Source of the DNA: a virus
Length of the DNA stretch: 29,208 bases
IMG/VR virus record: IMGVR_UViG_3300034682_000209
Span: 1 to 29,208 of that record
Reading direction: 5' to 3' (one strand)
Within the stretch, counting starts at the first letter, position 1, and each line of letters begins with the position of its first letter. Positions 1 to 8,189 of this stretch are shown in pieces. Made by a program: the position numbers and the translations under genes. Below the pieces are notes generated by a model. It was not told the origin of the DNA. It saw only the letters and a list, made by a program, of their open reading frames with translations, and ran no database searches.

Positions 1-1336
1 CCGAGGCGTAGTTGATCTCGCCAGTGGCGGCGCCCTGCAGGTCGCCCTGGCCGTTGTCCGTGGCCGTGCGCAGCAAGCCGCCCGAGGTCCATTTGATGAC
101 CAGCGTGCCCGGCTTGATGCCCTGGTGCGGCAGACGCATGGCGTGCTCGGGCAGCCGCCAGCCCGTGGCGCTGGAGCGGTTGACGAAGGCCGAGGCCTCG
201 CCCCATTGGAAGATGATGGAGCTGCTCACGTCGGGCAGCGCAGGCAGAGTCACGGACACCGAGCCATTCGCATAGTTGACAGTGCCCACGGCCGAGCCGG
301 TCAGTTCGCCCTGACCGTTGTCGGAGGCGGTGTACCAGACGCCCATGACCTGGAACGAGACCACCAGGGTGTTCGGCGCCGGAAAGGGTTTGAGGATGGC
401 CACCCAGCTGAAACTGCGGTTTTCCTGGCCGACCTTGATGCGGCGCGTGTGCGGCGCATTGGGCACGCGGATCTCGCGCGGCGAGGTGGCGAGTACCAGT
501 TCTCGCACGCCGGCCGGGCGCTGGTCCAGTGCCGCGGTCTCGGTTCGGGAGTTGGGCACCAGCTGGGTGTAGATGCTGGCAACGCGTAGCATGCTCTCGC
601 CCAGCTGCACAGCCGCCGTCACCGGCTGGGCGCCGTAGAAGCTGGCCGCATCCGCGACGGTGGTGTCCCGAATGCGGGTCTTGCTGGCGTCCATCGCGTA
701 GCCCCGGTTCGGCGGTGACCCGGGGAAGGCGCTGCGTAGCCGGGGAGTGATTTCGCACGTAGTGACGCTGGCCGTGTAGTCGGTATAGCCGCCGCTGCTG
801 GAGTACGAAAACTGCAGGGTCTCGGTCTCGGCGCGCAGCACGCGCACGTACTGCAGCACCTGGCTGGCCAGCCCCTCGTTGTAGACGAGGATCAGCGTGC
901 GGCCGATGGTCGGCGCCGGTGTGCCGGGCCGGTGGAAGATCTTGATTGAGGCCTGGCCCTGGACGTGGTTCTCCAGCAGGTAGCCGCCCCACTCCGTGCC
1001 AGGGATCAGGTAGGCGGCAATGGCCGCCGCGATTTCCGAGCGGCGCGCAAACACGCTGCAAGGGGCGATGGTGATGGACACATTCGGGTCGTTGGGCACG
1101 GCCGAGACAATGATGTTGGTGTCCATCAGCGGCTCGGTGGTGGGCGTCTGCACAGCCGCGTGTACCTGTCGAATGGACACGTCGCCGCCGGCGCGGTCGA
1201 CCTCGGTGATGTCCTCGAAGACGCCATTGCTCTTGCCCCATGGGATGACGTTGCCAGTGGGGCCGCCGCCGCCGTTGGCGTCATCGGTCATCACCTTGGA
1301 TTCGAGCAGGCGGATGTCGCCGTCTTTGATGGTCAT
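1..1336 (-). CDS. Large phage tail protein, C-terminus cut off by the window edge
   Basis: An open minus-strand frame of 445 codons runs without a stop from an ATG at 1336 to the left edge, so the protein is incomplete. The N-terminus reads MTIKDGDIRLLESKVMTDD. Near the visible end a module containing DNGQGELTG...GTVNYANGS occurs, and a second version, DNGQGDLQG...GEINYAS, begins 264 bp (88 residues) further on, so the protein carries tandem beta-type repeats. It follows the tape measure gene and a 129-aa tail gene, separated from the latter by 13 bp; GAGAGAT precedes the ATG. The position and the repeats suggest a virion tail component such as a tail-tip or fibre-like protein, which I infer from context. 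I do not recognise a specific family. It was absent from simple ORF lists because it has no stop in the window. Confidence 0.8.
   Translation of the reverse strand, partial: MTIKDGDIRLLESKVMTDDANGGGGPTGNVIPWGKSNGVFEDITEVDRAGGDVSIRQVHAAVQTPTTEPLMDTNIIVSAVPNDPNVSITIAPCSVFARRSEIAAAIAAYLIPGTEWGGYLLENHVQGQASIKIFHRPGTPAPTIGRTLILVYNEGLASQVLQYVRVLRAETETLQFSYSSSGGYTDYTASVTTCEITPRLRSAFPGSPPNRGYAMDASKTRIRDTTVADAASFYGAQPVTAAVQLGESMLRVASIYTQLVPNSRTETAALDQRPAGVRELVLATSPREIRVPNAPHTRRIKVGQENRSFSWVAILKPFPAPNTLVVSFQVMGVWYTASDNGQGELTGSAVGTVNYANGSVSVTLPALPDVSSSIIFQWGEASAFVNRSSATGWRLPEHAMRLPHQGIKPGTLVIKWTSGGLLRTATDNGQGDLQGAATGEINYAS
10..340 (-). repeat. Tandem ~88-residue module in the tail protein
   Basis: Two copies of a segment with the core pattern DNGQG-L-G...G-NYA lie 264 bp apart (DNA cores near 10-75 and 274-331). 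The second copy is cut by the window edge, so the total number of modules is unknown. Confidence 0.6.
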
Positions 1337-1349
1337 GTGGATGGATCTC

Positions 1350-1739
1350 TCAAACCGTGATGAGCCGCAGCGTCGCCACGTAGGGGTTGGTTAGGATGGG
1401 TCGCTCAGGCCTGCCAACGGGCTGGGCCTTGATGGGCGAGCCATCAGCAAACTGCACGCGGAAGCTGCGGCCATCGGCGAGCACCAGGTCGTGGACCTGA
1501 CCGACCTCGTCCGCCATGGCACGCAGATCAAGCAATGTTTTTCGGGAGATCCAGCCCTGATCCTCGGCCGCCTCCAGCGTGATGGGCCGGCCAGCGACCA
1601 GGGCTCCGGCATCCACGATCAGGGCGCCTGTGATACTGCGGCCGATGGTCTTGGCCACGGCGCTCCAGTCGAATTCATCGACCCAGACCATGCCGGCGGG
1701 CAGTTCTAGGGAGCCGAGAAGGTGATTGCTTGCTGCCAT
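1350..1739 (-). CDS. Small phage tail-associated protein of unknown function
   Basis: The product is 129 residues from the ATG at 1739; a TTG two codons upstream (1745) is a weaker alternative. The start sits 2 bp after the tape measure stop, so translation is probably coupled. The N-terminal half reads like a beta-rich tail module (WVDEFDWSAVAK, then SITGALIVDAGALVAGRPITL), followed by GWISRKTLLDLRAMADE and a C-terminal strand-rich segment. No catalytic motif, membrane segment or signal peptide is visible. Genes directly after the tape measure in siphoviruses usually encode distal tail or minor tail proteins (lambda M/L region). I infer a baseplate or tail-tip role but cannot name a family with certainty. 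Confidence 0.8.
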   Translation of the reverse strand: MAASNHLLGSLELPAGMVWVDEFDWSAVAKTIGRSITGALIVDAGALVAGRPITLEAAEDQGWISRKTLLDLRAMADEVGQVHDLVLADGRSFRVQFADGSPIKAQPVGRPERPILTNPYVATLRLITV

Positions 1740-1741
1740 GG

Positions 1742-4600
1742 TCAAAGCCCCGTGAGCGACTTGCTTCGCTCAAGTTCAGACATCAGCGTTCGGATCGTGC
1801 GTTGCATGGTTTGCTCGCCTTCGGTGTCGGTCCGGACGCGGCCCTGGTCCTGGCCGTTGACCTGCAGGTTGATCGTGACCGACTGCGAGCCGAACATGCT
1901 GTTGTTCGATGGACGCTCAACCTCCGGCGCAGACTTGGGCGTGGTCCCTGAATCCGCCCCCTTGAGGAACGCAACGCGCTGACTTGCCTCAAATTTGCCG
2001 TCGCCGTACTTGTAATAGTCGGCCATGTTTCCGAGGGCTTGGGCCAGCGTGCCAAACTGACCACCCCAACGTTTCTGTGCGTCGTTGGCAACATACGGAA
2101 CCGTACCGTCCGCATTCGTGAATTGCTTTGCCAAGTCCTCAGCCAGAAGCTCGTCCAGACCGGCCTGCTGCAGGTATTCGATAATGGCTGCGCGAGTCCA
2201 AACCCATTGCTGCTGGACGTTCCCCTTTGCATCCGAGGTAAAGCCGTCCTTGTTACGAAATTGGGCACCGCCAGAGCCTATCTGCTGAACTCCATCACCC
2301 AGTTGCTCTCCATTGGAACCGTTTTGCCCAGGACGCCCGTATTTGTCATTCATGCGCCGCTTGAATTCGCGCGCCGCATCACTGGCTTCGTTGATGGAAT
2401 TTCGCACTCCACTCCATTGATTCCGAATGTTTGCACTGGCACTGCCACTAGTGCTGGCAGCTCGCTCAAATTCATTTCGCAGCGTGACGACTGACTTACC
2501 TCCCTCACCTACCTCGATGCGTACACCCCGCGCTGCTGCTTCGGCGGCAACCCATGAAGGGGCGACGCCCTTGTTGGCAGCAATTGCATCTTCAGCAGCT
2601 TTTTTGAATGCTCCACTCAAATCCTCCGCTGTGGCGACACCAGAGTTCTTGATGATTTCGTAATCGCGACGGGCGTTGGCGGCCTGGTCTTTCAATGCCT
2701 GAGAGCTGACAACGCCCAAACGATCGAAGGCAGCCTTGAGCTGCTCGGCCGCATCCTGCGCGGCCTTGCCCGCGTCCGCCGCTGCGCCTGGGGTCTCGCG
2801 CAGCTTCTTGTTGATCTGCTCGAGCTTAACGGCAGCAGCATCAAGGTTTCCTGCCTGAACAAACTGCTGATACTCTGCGCGGAGTTGCACCAATGAATCA
2901 CGATGCTGTTGAGCTGCAATGCGTGCAGCCTCATCAGCACGGGCCTTCTTTTCGATGGCTTGGCGAGCAGCAGTGTTGGCATCAGCGGCCTGGGTCAGCA
3001 CCTCTGCCATGCGCGACATGGCCCGATCCGACTGTTGAGCGGAGCCTGCTGTCTGGTCCATGGTCCCCGCCAAACCAAAAAATCCATCTCGGGCTTTTTG
3101 GGCTGCATCGGCAGTGTCTTGCAGAGACTGCGCGGCTTTGTCACGCATCGCCTGGGCAGCATCGCTGAACCCCTCCGCCGCGAGCACGGCGTCAGCAGCT
3201 GCGAGCTTGAAGGATTCGGAGAGCGAGCCAAAGGTGACAGATGCCAACCCGGCCCGCAGCTTGGACACGCCCGTCATGATGCCACTGGCCACTTCGGCAA
3301 ACACCGTGCCCAAGCCATAAATAACCGTCAAAACCGCATTCGAGCCTGCGGTCATCACACCCCAGACCAGCTGAAGTGTGTTGCCGGCGTTGGTCGCGTA
3401 CTCACCGACTTTGGCGAATGCTGCATTTGTCTCTTCAGCGAAAGTCTGGAGCTTCGTTATCACGACCTGAAAATCAATGGTCAGCAAAAACTGCCGCACG
3501 TAATCAATGCCGTTCTTGAAAGCAGTAGCAATGGAATCGCCAAATTTCGTGACCGTTCCATCCGCAACGATTCCCCGCAAAGCAGTTGCGAGCTCCTCGA
3601 ACGCCTGCTTGAGGACAGGCAAAACCGGAGTGGCCAAAGCAGTGGTCAGCGAATCCCATACGCTGGACAGCCCTTTGATGGAGCCATTCAGGTTATCGGA
3701 CATCGTCTTGGCAGTGGAGGCAGCGCTGCCCTCGGCATCACGCAGCTTTCCGGTCAGTTCGTCCAGAGCGCCCATGCCCTGGTTCAGCAACGCACGCAGG
3801 GCTGGTCCCGCCTCCAGGCCCACCGCATTGATGGCACGCGCGCCCTCGGGACCCTTGGCGGCCAGCTCATGCAAGGCTTTCTCGAAATCGTTGGTGATGA
3901 TGCCGGCCGACGCCAGCTCGCGGCGGAACTGGCTGGCTGGGTTGGCAAACTGGCTCAACACGGAATTAAGGGCCGTACCTGCACGACTCGCATCGATGCC
4001 AGCGTCCGCGAATTTACCGATGATGGCGACCGTGCTTTCCAGGCTGATGCCCAGCGTATTAGCCACAGGCGCCGCATAGCTCAGCGCTTGCGCCAGGCCC
4101 TCCACGCTGGTGTTGGTGGCATTGGCGCCCTTGGCCAGCACGTCGGCCACGCGCCCTGCGTCATTGAAGGACAGGCCCATGCCCATCACAGCCTTGGTCA
4201 CATACTCGCTGGCCTGGCCAAGGGCGATGTCGCCAGCCTGAGCCAAGCTGAGCACTGCTGGCAGTGCCGCCACGCTGTCCTTGGCAGACAGGCCGGCCTT
4301 CGCCAGGTTCTCCAGCGCCCCGGCCGCCTCCACGCTGGTGTACTTGGTGTTCGCCCCCGCGTCCTCTGCCGCCTTCCTGAGCGCGGCCATTTCCTCAGCA
4401 GTACCGTCAGTTGCGGCCTTGACACGGCTCATGGCCTCTTCAAAGTTCGCGGCGCCCTTGACCGCGCCGGCGAAGGCAGAGACCCCGAAATAGCTGAGGA
4501 TCGCTGCCCCTACCGCCGCGATCAAGGTCTGCAGTCGGCCGAACACCGCCGAGGCGTTGTCCTTGGCGTTGATGACGATCTCGATGGGCTTGAAAGCCAT
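1742..4600 (-). CDS. Phage tail tape measure protein
   Basis: The 952-residue product sets tail length and helps DNA ejection in long-tailed phages. The N-terminus has the TP901-type tape measure signature: MAFKPIEIVINAKDNASAVF, then AANFEEAMSRVKAATD and repeated helical segments with many Gly-Ala-Leu steps (about residues 50-330). A long Ala/Gln/Lys-rich helical part follows (about 490-740). It is the longest gene in the structural cluster, as expected. The ATG at 4600 matches the family N-terminus, but no Shine-Dalgarno sequence is evident upstream, which is unusual beside the other late genes. Only 104 bp separate it from the tail tube gene, and no tail-assembly chaperone (lambda G/GT type) gene is found there. 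A perfect 12-bp inverted repeat occupies that gap. Confidence 0.95.
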   Translation of the reverse strand: MAFKPIEIVINAKDNASAVFGRLQTLIAAVGAAILSYFGVSAFAGAVKGAANFEEAMSRVKAATDGTAEEMAALRKAAEDAGANTKYTSVEAAGALENLAKAGLSAKDSVAALPAVLSLAQAGDIALGQASEYVTKAVMGMGLSFNDAGRVADVLAKGANATNTSVEGLAQALSYAAPVANTLGISLESTVAIIGKFADAGIDASRAGTALNSVLSQFANPASQFRRELASAGIITNDFEKALHELAAKGPEGARAINAVGLEAGPALRALLNQGMGALDELTGKLRDAEGSAASTAKTMSDNLNGSIKGLSSVWDSLTTALATPVLPVLKQAFEELATALRGIVADGTVTKFGDSIATAFKNGIDYVRQFLLTIDFQVVITKLQTFAEETNAAFAKVGEYATNAGNTLQLVWGVMTAGSNAVLTVIYGLGTVFAEVASGIMTGVSKLRAGLASVTFGSLSESFKLAAADAVLAAEGFSDAAQAMRDKAAQSLQDTADAAQKARDGFFGLAGTMDQTAGSAQQSDRAMSRMAEVLTQAADANTAARQAIEKKARADEAARIAAQQHRDSLVQLRAEYQQFVQAGNLDAAAVKLEQINKKLRETPGAAADAGKAAQDAAEQLKAAFDRLGVVSSQALKDQAANARRDYEIIKNSGVATAEDLSGAFKKAAEDAIAANKGVAPSWVAAEAAARGVRIEVGEGGKSVVTLRNEFERAASTSGSASANIRNQWSGVRNSINEASDAAREFKRRMNDKYGRPGQNGSNGEQLGDGVQQIGSGGAQFRNKDGFTSDAKGNVQQQWVWTRAAIIEYLQQAGLDELLAEDLAKQFTNADGTVPYVANDAQKRWGGQFGTLAQALGNMADYYKYGDGKFEASQRVAFLKGADSGTTPKSAPEVERPSNNSMFGSQSVTINLQVNGQDQGRVRTDTEGEQTMQRTIRTLMSELERSKSLTGL

Positions 4601-4635
4601 GGTGCGTGCGGTTGTTGGCTACGGGACGGCGCGAC

Positions 4636-4673
4636 GGTTGGGACTGCGGCCTTGGCAAGCGGCAGTCCCAACC
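4636..4673 (-). terminator. Strong hairpin between tail tube and tape measure genes
   Basis: GGTTGGGACTGC (4636-4647) and its exact reverse complement GCAGTCCCAACC (4662-4673) form a 12-bp stem around a 14-nt loop. There is no T-tract on either side, so a plain intrinsic terminator is unlikely. It may pause or stabilise the transcript, or set the ratio of tail tube to tape measure. Confidence 0.6.
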
Positions 4674-4704
4674 ACCTGGCAGGGGCCGGGTGGAGGGTGA
4701 GCGA

Positions 4705-5502
4705 TCAGACGTTGGGCAAGGGGCGGCCGTCGCAGTAGACGGCCTCGGCATTGGCAGGCTTCAGCACTTCAAGGCCCATTTCCATGCTCACGGGGTCAGT
4801 GCCTTCTGCGATCAGGGTCAAATCCCCATTGGGCGAGAGCGTGACCTTGGGCAGATACCAGTCCCGGTTTCCGCCTGCAGCGTTGTTCGACACGATGCGG
4901 AGCGCGCCGGAGAGCTCAGCCTTAGCGCCCGAGGCCACCGACTCGAACCGTCCGGCCACAGGCTTGTAGCCAAACATCACCTTGCCCGCCGGGATGCCAC
5001 CTGTCTCGAGCTCCAGGATCTGCACGCGGCCAGTTTCGGTATCTACGTTGAAATGCACGCCCGCATCAAAATCGGTCTGACCGTCCTCGCTCTTGACAGT
5101 CACTTCAGTCACGTTCCGCACGCCCAGCGGATTCGCCGGTGTGGCACCCAGCTGGTACTGGCGACCGGGCAACACCGAGCGGACTTCACCAGTCACTGCC
5201 ACCGCCGCCTGCTGCTTGACTGCATGCGTACCAGACAACCACAGCGCGGCAATGCGGGGCGAGAAGTTGTCGCAGGTGACCGAGCCCGTGCGGTTGATCT
5301 GCACGACCCAGCTGCCGTCCTTTTCCTTCAGGCCGGTTTGGCTGCTGAAATGCTCGGCCTTTTCGCTGGCCACGGTGAGCTTGATGTCCGGGCAGTTGCC
5401 CAGATCTATCTCGCCAGTCAGGGCTTCATTAGCATCGAAGGGGTCAAAGTAGGCGCGACCGCGCGGGATCAAATACTGGTTGGAGGTATGTTGGATAGGC
5501 AT
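4705..5502 (-). CDS. Phage major tail tube protein
   Basis: The product is 265 residues from the ATG at 5502 (MPIQHTSNQYLIPRGRAYFD), preceded by AAGGAG eight bases upstream, so upstream in-frame codons are not used. The family pattern is visible: a start like 'LIPRGRAYFDPFDANEALTGEIDLGN', then 'SEKAEHFSSQTGLKEKD' and a beta-rich body with ATPANPLGVRNVT and VSMEMGLEVLKP, typical of tail tube proteins of siphoviruses with lambda-like heads. It sits between a tail terminator-like gene and the tape measure, which is the standard place for the tube protein. It would polymerise into the inner tail tube. Role assignment rests on motif style plus position. Confidence 0.85.
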   Translation of the reverse strand: MPIQHTSNQYLIPRGRAYFDPFDANEALTGEIDLGNCPDIKLTVASEKAEHFSSQTGLKEKDGSWVVQINRTGSVTCDNFSPRIAALWLSGTHAVKQQAAVAVTGEVRSVLPGRQYQLGATPANPLGVRNVTEVTVKSEDGQTDFDAGVHFNVDTETGRVQILELETGGIPAGKVMFGYKPVAGRFESVASGAKAELSGALRIVSNNAAGGNRDWYLPKVTLSPNGDLTLIAEGTDPVSMEMGLEVLKPANAEAVYCDGRPLPNV

Positions 5503-5528
5503 CTCGGATGCTCCTTGGAAATGGTTTG

Positions 5529-5939
5529 TCAGGTCTGGCCAGGCACCAGGGTGGTTGTAGTGAAGGAAATCTCGAAGCCGGCCAGGCCCGACTCGCTGAA
5601 GGCCGCTTCGCGGACATTGGCGAACTGCAGCTCGGTCCACTCCTGCCCAGCCACATTCCCCGGCCGCCAGTTGTGCAACGCTCCCAAGGCGGCGCGCATG
5701 GCCGCGCCAATTTCCCCGGCAGCGTTGTCGCTACGGCAGACGACAAGGCCCACCGTCCAGACAAACTGCAGTTGGGAAACCGTGCGACGCTCAGCTGCGC
5801 CATTGGCGCCGCTCATGCGCACATCGGCGCCGGGCACCCGGGTGCGGTTGGCTGCGTCTGTACCGCCGCTGATCCGCCAGCCAGTGAAGGCCGGCAGTGC
5901 CGCCAGGCGCTGGACGAGCACAGGTTCAAGCTCCAGCAT
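5529..5939 (-). CDS. Probable tail terminator / minor tail protein
   Basis: This 136-residue protein starts at an ATG at 5939 whose A is shared with the stop of the upstream gene (TGATG), so the two are translationally coupled. It begins MLELEPVLVQRLAALPAF and contains a beta-rich middle (VSQLQFVWTVGLVV) and an end (FEISFTTTTLVPGQT) like Mu gp37-type or lambda U-type tail terminators. It lies between the FII-like head-tail connector and the tail tube gene, exactly where a terminator is expected. The terminator caps the tail tube and joins it to the head. Family membership is inferred mainly from position and length; a neck protein is the main alternative. Confidence 0.65.
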   Translation of the reverse strand: MLELEPVLVQRLAALPAFTGWRISGGTDAANRTRVPGADVRMSGANGAAERRTVSQLQFVWTVGLVVCRSDNAAGEIGAAMRAALGALHNWRPGNVAGQEWTELQFANVREAAFSESGLAGFEISFTTTTLVPGQT

Positions 5940-6280
5940 CAGGCGCCTCCCTGCGGCATCACAGCAAAGGTGGCCCAGCCACCAGCGTCGGGAATGACAG
6001 GGCTGGTCACGATGTAGGGCTCCCCATCAACCACCAGGCCGCGCTCGCCTTCAGCAATGCCGGGCGCGTTGGCCACACACATGGATACCGTCAGGCGGCT
6101 GGCCGAGACGGTGTCGGGCATGTAGCCATCGTCAAGGCCCTGGTCGAAGATCACGCCAAAGGCAGGACCGCCATTCCAGATGGCCACGGCATTGGGTAGC
6201 AGGGACTGCACACCCGCGCTGATCTGCGCCTCGAGCGCCGCAAAGGGCGCGAGCACGGCACTGGGGTTGAAGGGTTGCAT
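5939..6280 (-). CDS. Head-tail joining protein, lambda FII-like
   Basis: The product has 113 residues, close to lambda gpFII (117). It has the expected layout: an N-terminal helix, then GGPAFGVIFDQGL, a beta-rich core, and a C-terminal GEPYIVTSPVIPDAGGWATFAVM segment that resembles the FII 'Gxxxx-V--V-PDDGG' end. The gene follows the major capsid gene directly (12 bp gap), as in lambda-like head clusters, and its stop overlaps the next start. The protein is predicted to bind the bottom of the head connector and form the interface for the tail. GAGGGTAGG upstream of the ATG at 6280 is a reasonable ribosome binding site. Confidence 0.7.
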   Translation of the reverse strand: MQPFNPSAVLAPFAALEAQISAGVQSLLPNAVAIWNGGPAFGVIFDQGLDDGYMPDTVSASRLTVSMCVANAPGIAEGERGLVVDGEPYIVTSPVIPDAGGWATFAVMPQGGA

Positions 6281-6292
6281 GGCGACCTACCC

Positions 6293-7333
6293 TCAGGCGC
6301 GCTTGGCGCGCTGCAGCATGCCCGGGCGGGTGCAGATGTGCAGCGGGTAGCTGTACACCTCGGGGCGCACCCAGGCCTGGCGATCCTTGTCCTGGACGAT
6401 CAGGGCATAGACGTCCTGGCCGGGCGTGTTGACGAAGGGCAGGAATTCGGCTGGCGAGAAGCCGACAGCGAAAGCGTCCGGCGCATCGACAGGGAAGAAT
6501 TGGCACTTGTCGGTGCCCACCGCTACCTTGCTGCCGTCGTCGGTACCACGGTAGTTGATGAACAGGATGTCGCCATAGCGGAACTGGCCAAAGGCCTGGC
6601 CCACGTTGTTGCGCAGATCTGTTGCCTCCTGCTGGCCCAGGAACGTGGAACGGGTTTCCTTGTTCTGGGTCAGGTCGTCGAAGAAGTTGTCTCCGCACAG
6701 GCCAACGGCATAGGTTTGACCAGGCAGCCAGGCGCCCTGGCTGCCCTTGATCATCTTGCGCACCACGTCGTTGCACTTCTTGCGAATCACACCGCCATCA
6801 GCCGTAGCGCTGGCGAAATCGAAATTGATCTCGGGCGGTTGTGCAATACCGAACTCGCCATACCAGTCGAAAATCTCGGTGCCATCGGCATCGAGCAACT
6901 TGCCCTGGACAGCACCAAGGCGCATGTTTTCGTGCGTGAGCTCCACTGCAGAGCGCAGGCCCGTCTTGCCGTTCATGATGTCCGCCACCTCGTTCTGCAC
7001 GGCCTGCAGTTCGCTGGTGGTGCCGTACGCACGGATGTTCTGCAGCTCGGCCGCGTACAAGGTCTTGCCACGGGCAATGCGGCTGGTCTCGAAATGGCGC
7101 ACGGTGCGCTTTTCGCGCTCCCCTTCTTCGATGGGCGCTCCGCGTTCGCTGGTCTGGATCAGGGACAGTACACCGCCCTTGTTCTCGATCGTCATCATCG
7201 TGGTGCGCAGCGGCTTGGGGGTGAAGATCCCCATGTTGCCCAGGAGACGCGGAATGTAGGGAGCCGCCTGGATAGCGGTGGACAGCTCGGACATGCCGAA
7301 GGCGCTGTGGTTGAAGATTCCGATATCGGCCAT
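6293..7333 (-). CDS. Major capsid protein, lambda gpE family
   Basis: The 346-residue protein starts at the ATG at 7333 (MADIGIFNHSAFGMSELSTA); GAGG lies seven bases upstream. It shows gpE-family features: LSTAIQAAPYIPRLLGNMGIF, ENKGGVLSLIQTSERGAP, a middle 'DGTEIFDWYGEFGI' typical of lambda-type capsids, and C-terminal GDILFINYRG... and CQFFPV...AFAVGFSPAEFLPFVNTPG. The length matches lambda gpE (341). It would assemble into the icosahedral procapsid on the scaffold encoded upstream and be stabilised by the gpD-like protein. The gene is flanked by two GCGCGC-N3-GCGCGC hairpins, one at the preceding gene's stop and one at its own. Confidence 0.95.
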   Translation of the reverse strand: MADIGIFNHSAFGMSELSTAIQAAPYIPRLLGNMGIFTPKPLRTTMMTIENKGGVLSLIQTSERGAPIEEGEREKRTVRHFETSRIARGKTLYAAELQNIRAYGTTSELQAVQNEVADIMNGKTGLRSAVELTHENMRLGAVQGKLLDADGTEIFDWYGEFGIAQPPEINFDFASATADGGVIRKKCNDVVRKMIKGSQGAWLPGQTYAVGLCGDNFFDDLTQNKETRSTFLGQQEATDLRNNVGQAFGQFRYGDILFINYRGTDDGSKVAVGTDKCQFFPVDAPDAFAVGFSPAEFLPFVNTPGQDVYALIVQDKDRQAWVRPEVYSYPLHICTRPGMLQRAKRA

Positions 7334-7361
7334 TGAAATGCCTCGTCCTTTCTGCGCGCGC

Positions 7362-7727
7362 TCAGCGCGCAACGATGCCGACGCTGGCCAGCTGGTCCAG
7401 GACGGCGGTTTTCTGTGGGGTGGTGGCCGTTGCCGGCAAAACCAGGGCTGCCGCTGCAACTTCGGCGTCGCGGGCTGTCACGACGGCTGCATGGTCTGCG
7501 TCAGTCGCATCCACCGGCGCGAACAGCACGGCCACGGCCTTTTCGCTGCCATCGGTCGCAGCAGGCGCGACCTGCGTGTATTTGCCCGAGGCAGTGATGC
7601 AGCCGAGCACCGTGCCGGGAATGAGGTTGTTGCCAGCGAGCAGCGTCACGACCTCGCGCGAGCGGGTGCCGTTTGCCTCGCTGATGAGGTAGCCCGCCGT
7701 GTGCGGGCCTTCGGTGAAGGTGGTCAT
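7362..7727 (-). CDS. Head decoration protein, lambda gpD family
   Basis: The product has 121 residues, near the family's usual 110-120. It has the characteristic start (TFTEGPHTAGYLISEANGT), the segment VTLLAGNNLIPGTVLGCIT with the conserved 'L-AG--L-PGTVLG' turn, and 'KAVAVLFAPVDAT...' typical of gpD. The trimer sits on the capsid surface after expansion and stabilises it. It lies between the protease/scaffold gene and the major capsid gene, as in lambda. AGAGGA precedes the ATG at 7727. Confidence 0.93.
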   Translation of the reverse strand: MTTFTEGPHTAGYLISEANGTRSREVVTLLAGNNLIPGTVLGCITASGKYTQVAPAATDGSEKAVAVLFAPVDATDADHAAVVTARDAEVAAAALVLPATATTPQKTAVLDQLASVGIVAR

Positions 7728-7751
7728 AGGGTGCGTCCTCTCGGTGGTGGG

Positions 7752-8189
7752 TCAGTGCTTGGGCGCGACGCCGAACGCGCTGGCCCACGATTTCTGGATC
7801 GCGGCGGGCTCTGCGGCTTCTGCCGTGTTGCCCGGCTCCACGCCAGACACGCTGGGGTTGCCCAGCGCCGCCATGTGCTGTTCAAACTGGCCACCGCCCT
7901 TGGCTGCTGTGGCAGCTGGAGCAGCACCAGCTGCGTCGAGCACCGCCTTGGCTTGCTCAGCGGAAAGGCCGGTGCTGATGCAGGTTTGGGCAATTCCGGC
8001 ATGGGTGCCAGCCGTGGGGTGCGCCAGGATGGCGACGACGCGCTCACGTTCGGCAGCAGCACCTGCGGCCTGCGCCTGCACTGCGTCCTGAACGCTGGCC
8101 GCAGGTGTCGCGGGTGTGGAGGGAACCGCCGGCGCTCCAGGCGCGGCGGCGGACGGCGCAGCGGGCTGCGCAGCGGCGGGTTGGCTCAT
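7752..8189 (-). CDS. Nested capsid scaffold protein (Nu3-like), same frame as protease
   Basis: A second start inside the protease gene, ATG at 8189, is preceded by AAGAGGT with an 8-base spacer, a good ribosome binding site within coding sequence. It would yield a 145-residue protein, MSQPAAAQPAAPSAAAPG..., with a low-complexity Ala/Pro N-terminus, then a helical AAGAAAERERVVAILAHP and a C-terminal IQKSWASAFGVAPKH. Lambda makes its scaffold Nu3 from the 3' part of gene C in just this way. The C-terminal helix would bind the major capsid protein during procapsid assembly. The separate product is inferred from the site and the lambda precedent. Confidence 0.75.
   Translation of the reverse strand: MSQPAAAQPAAPSAAAPGAPAVPSTPATPAASVQDAVQAQAAGAAAERERVVAILAHPTAGTHAGIAQTCISTGLSAEQAKAVLDAAGAAPAATAAKGGGQFEQHMAALGNPSVSGVEPGNTAEAAEPAAIQKSWASAFGVAPKH

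Noticed and set aside
2903-4738. 611-codon plus-strand ORF across the tape measure gene
   Set aside because: It is the complement of a clear tape measure protein and reads as Arg/Gly/Leu/His-rich sequence with no known domain; long open antisense frames are expected at this GC content.
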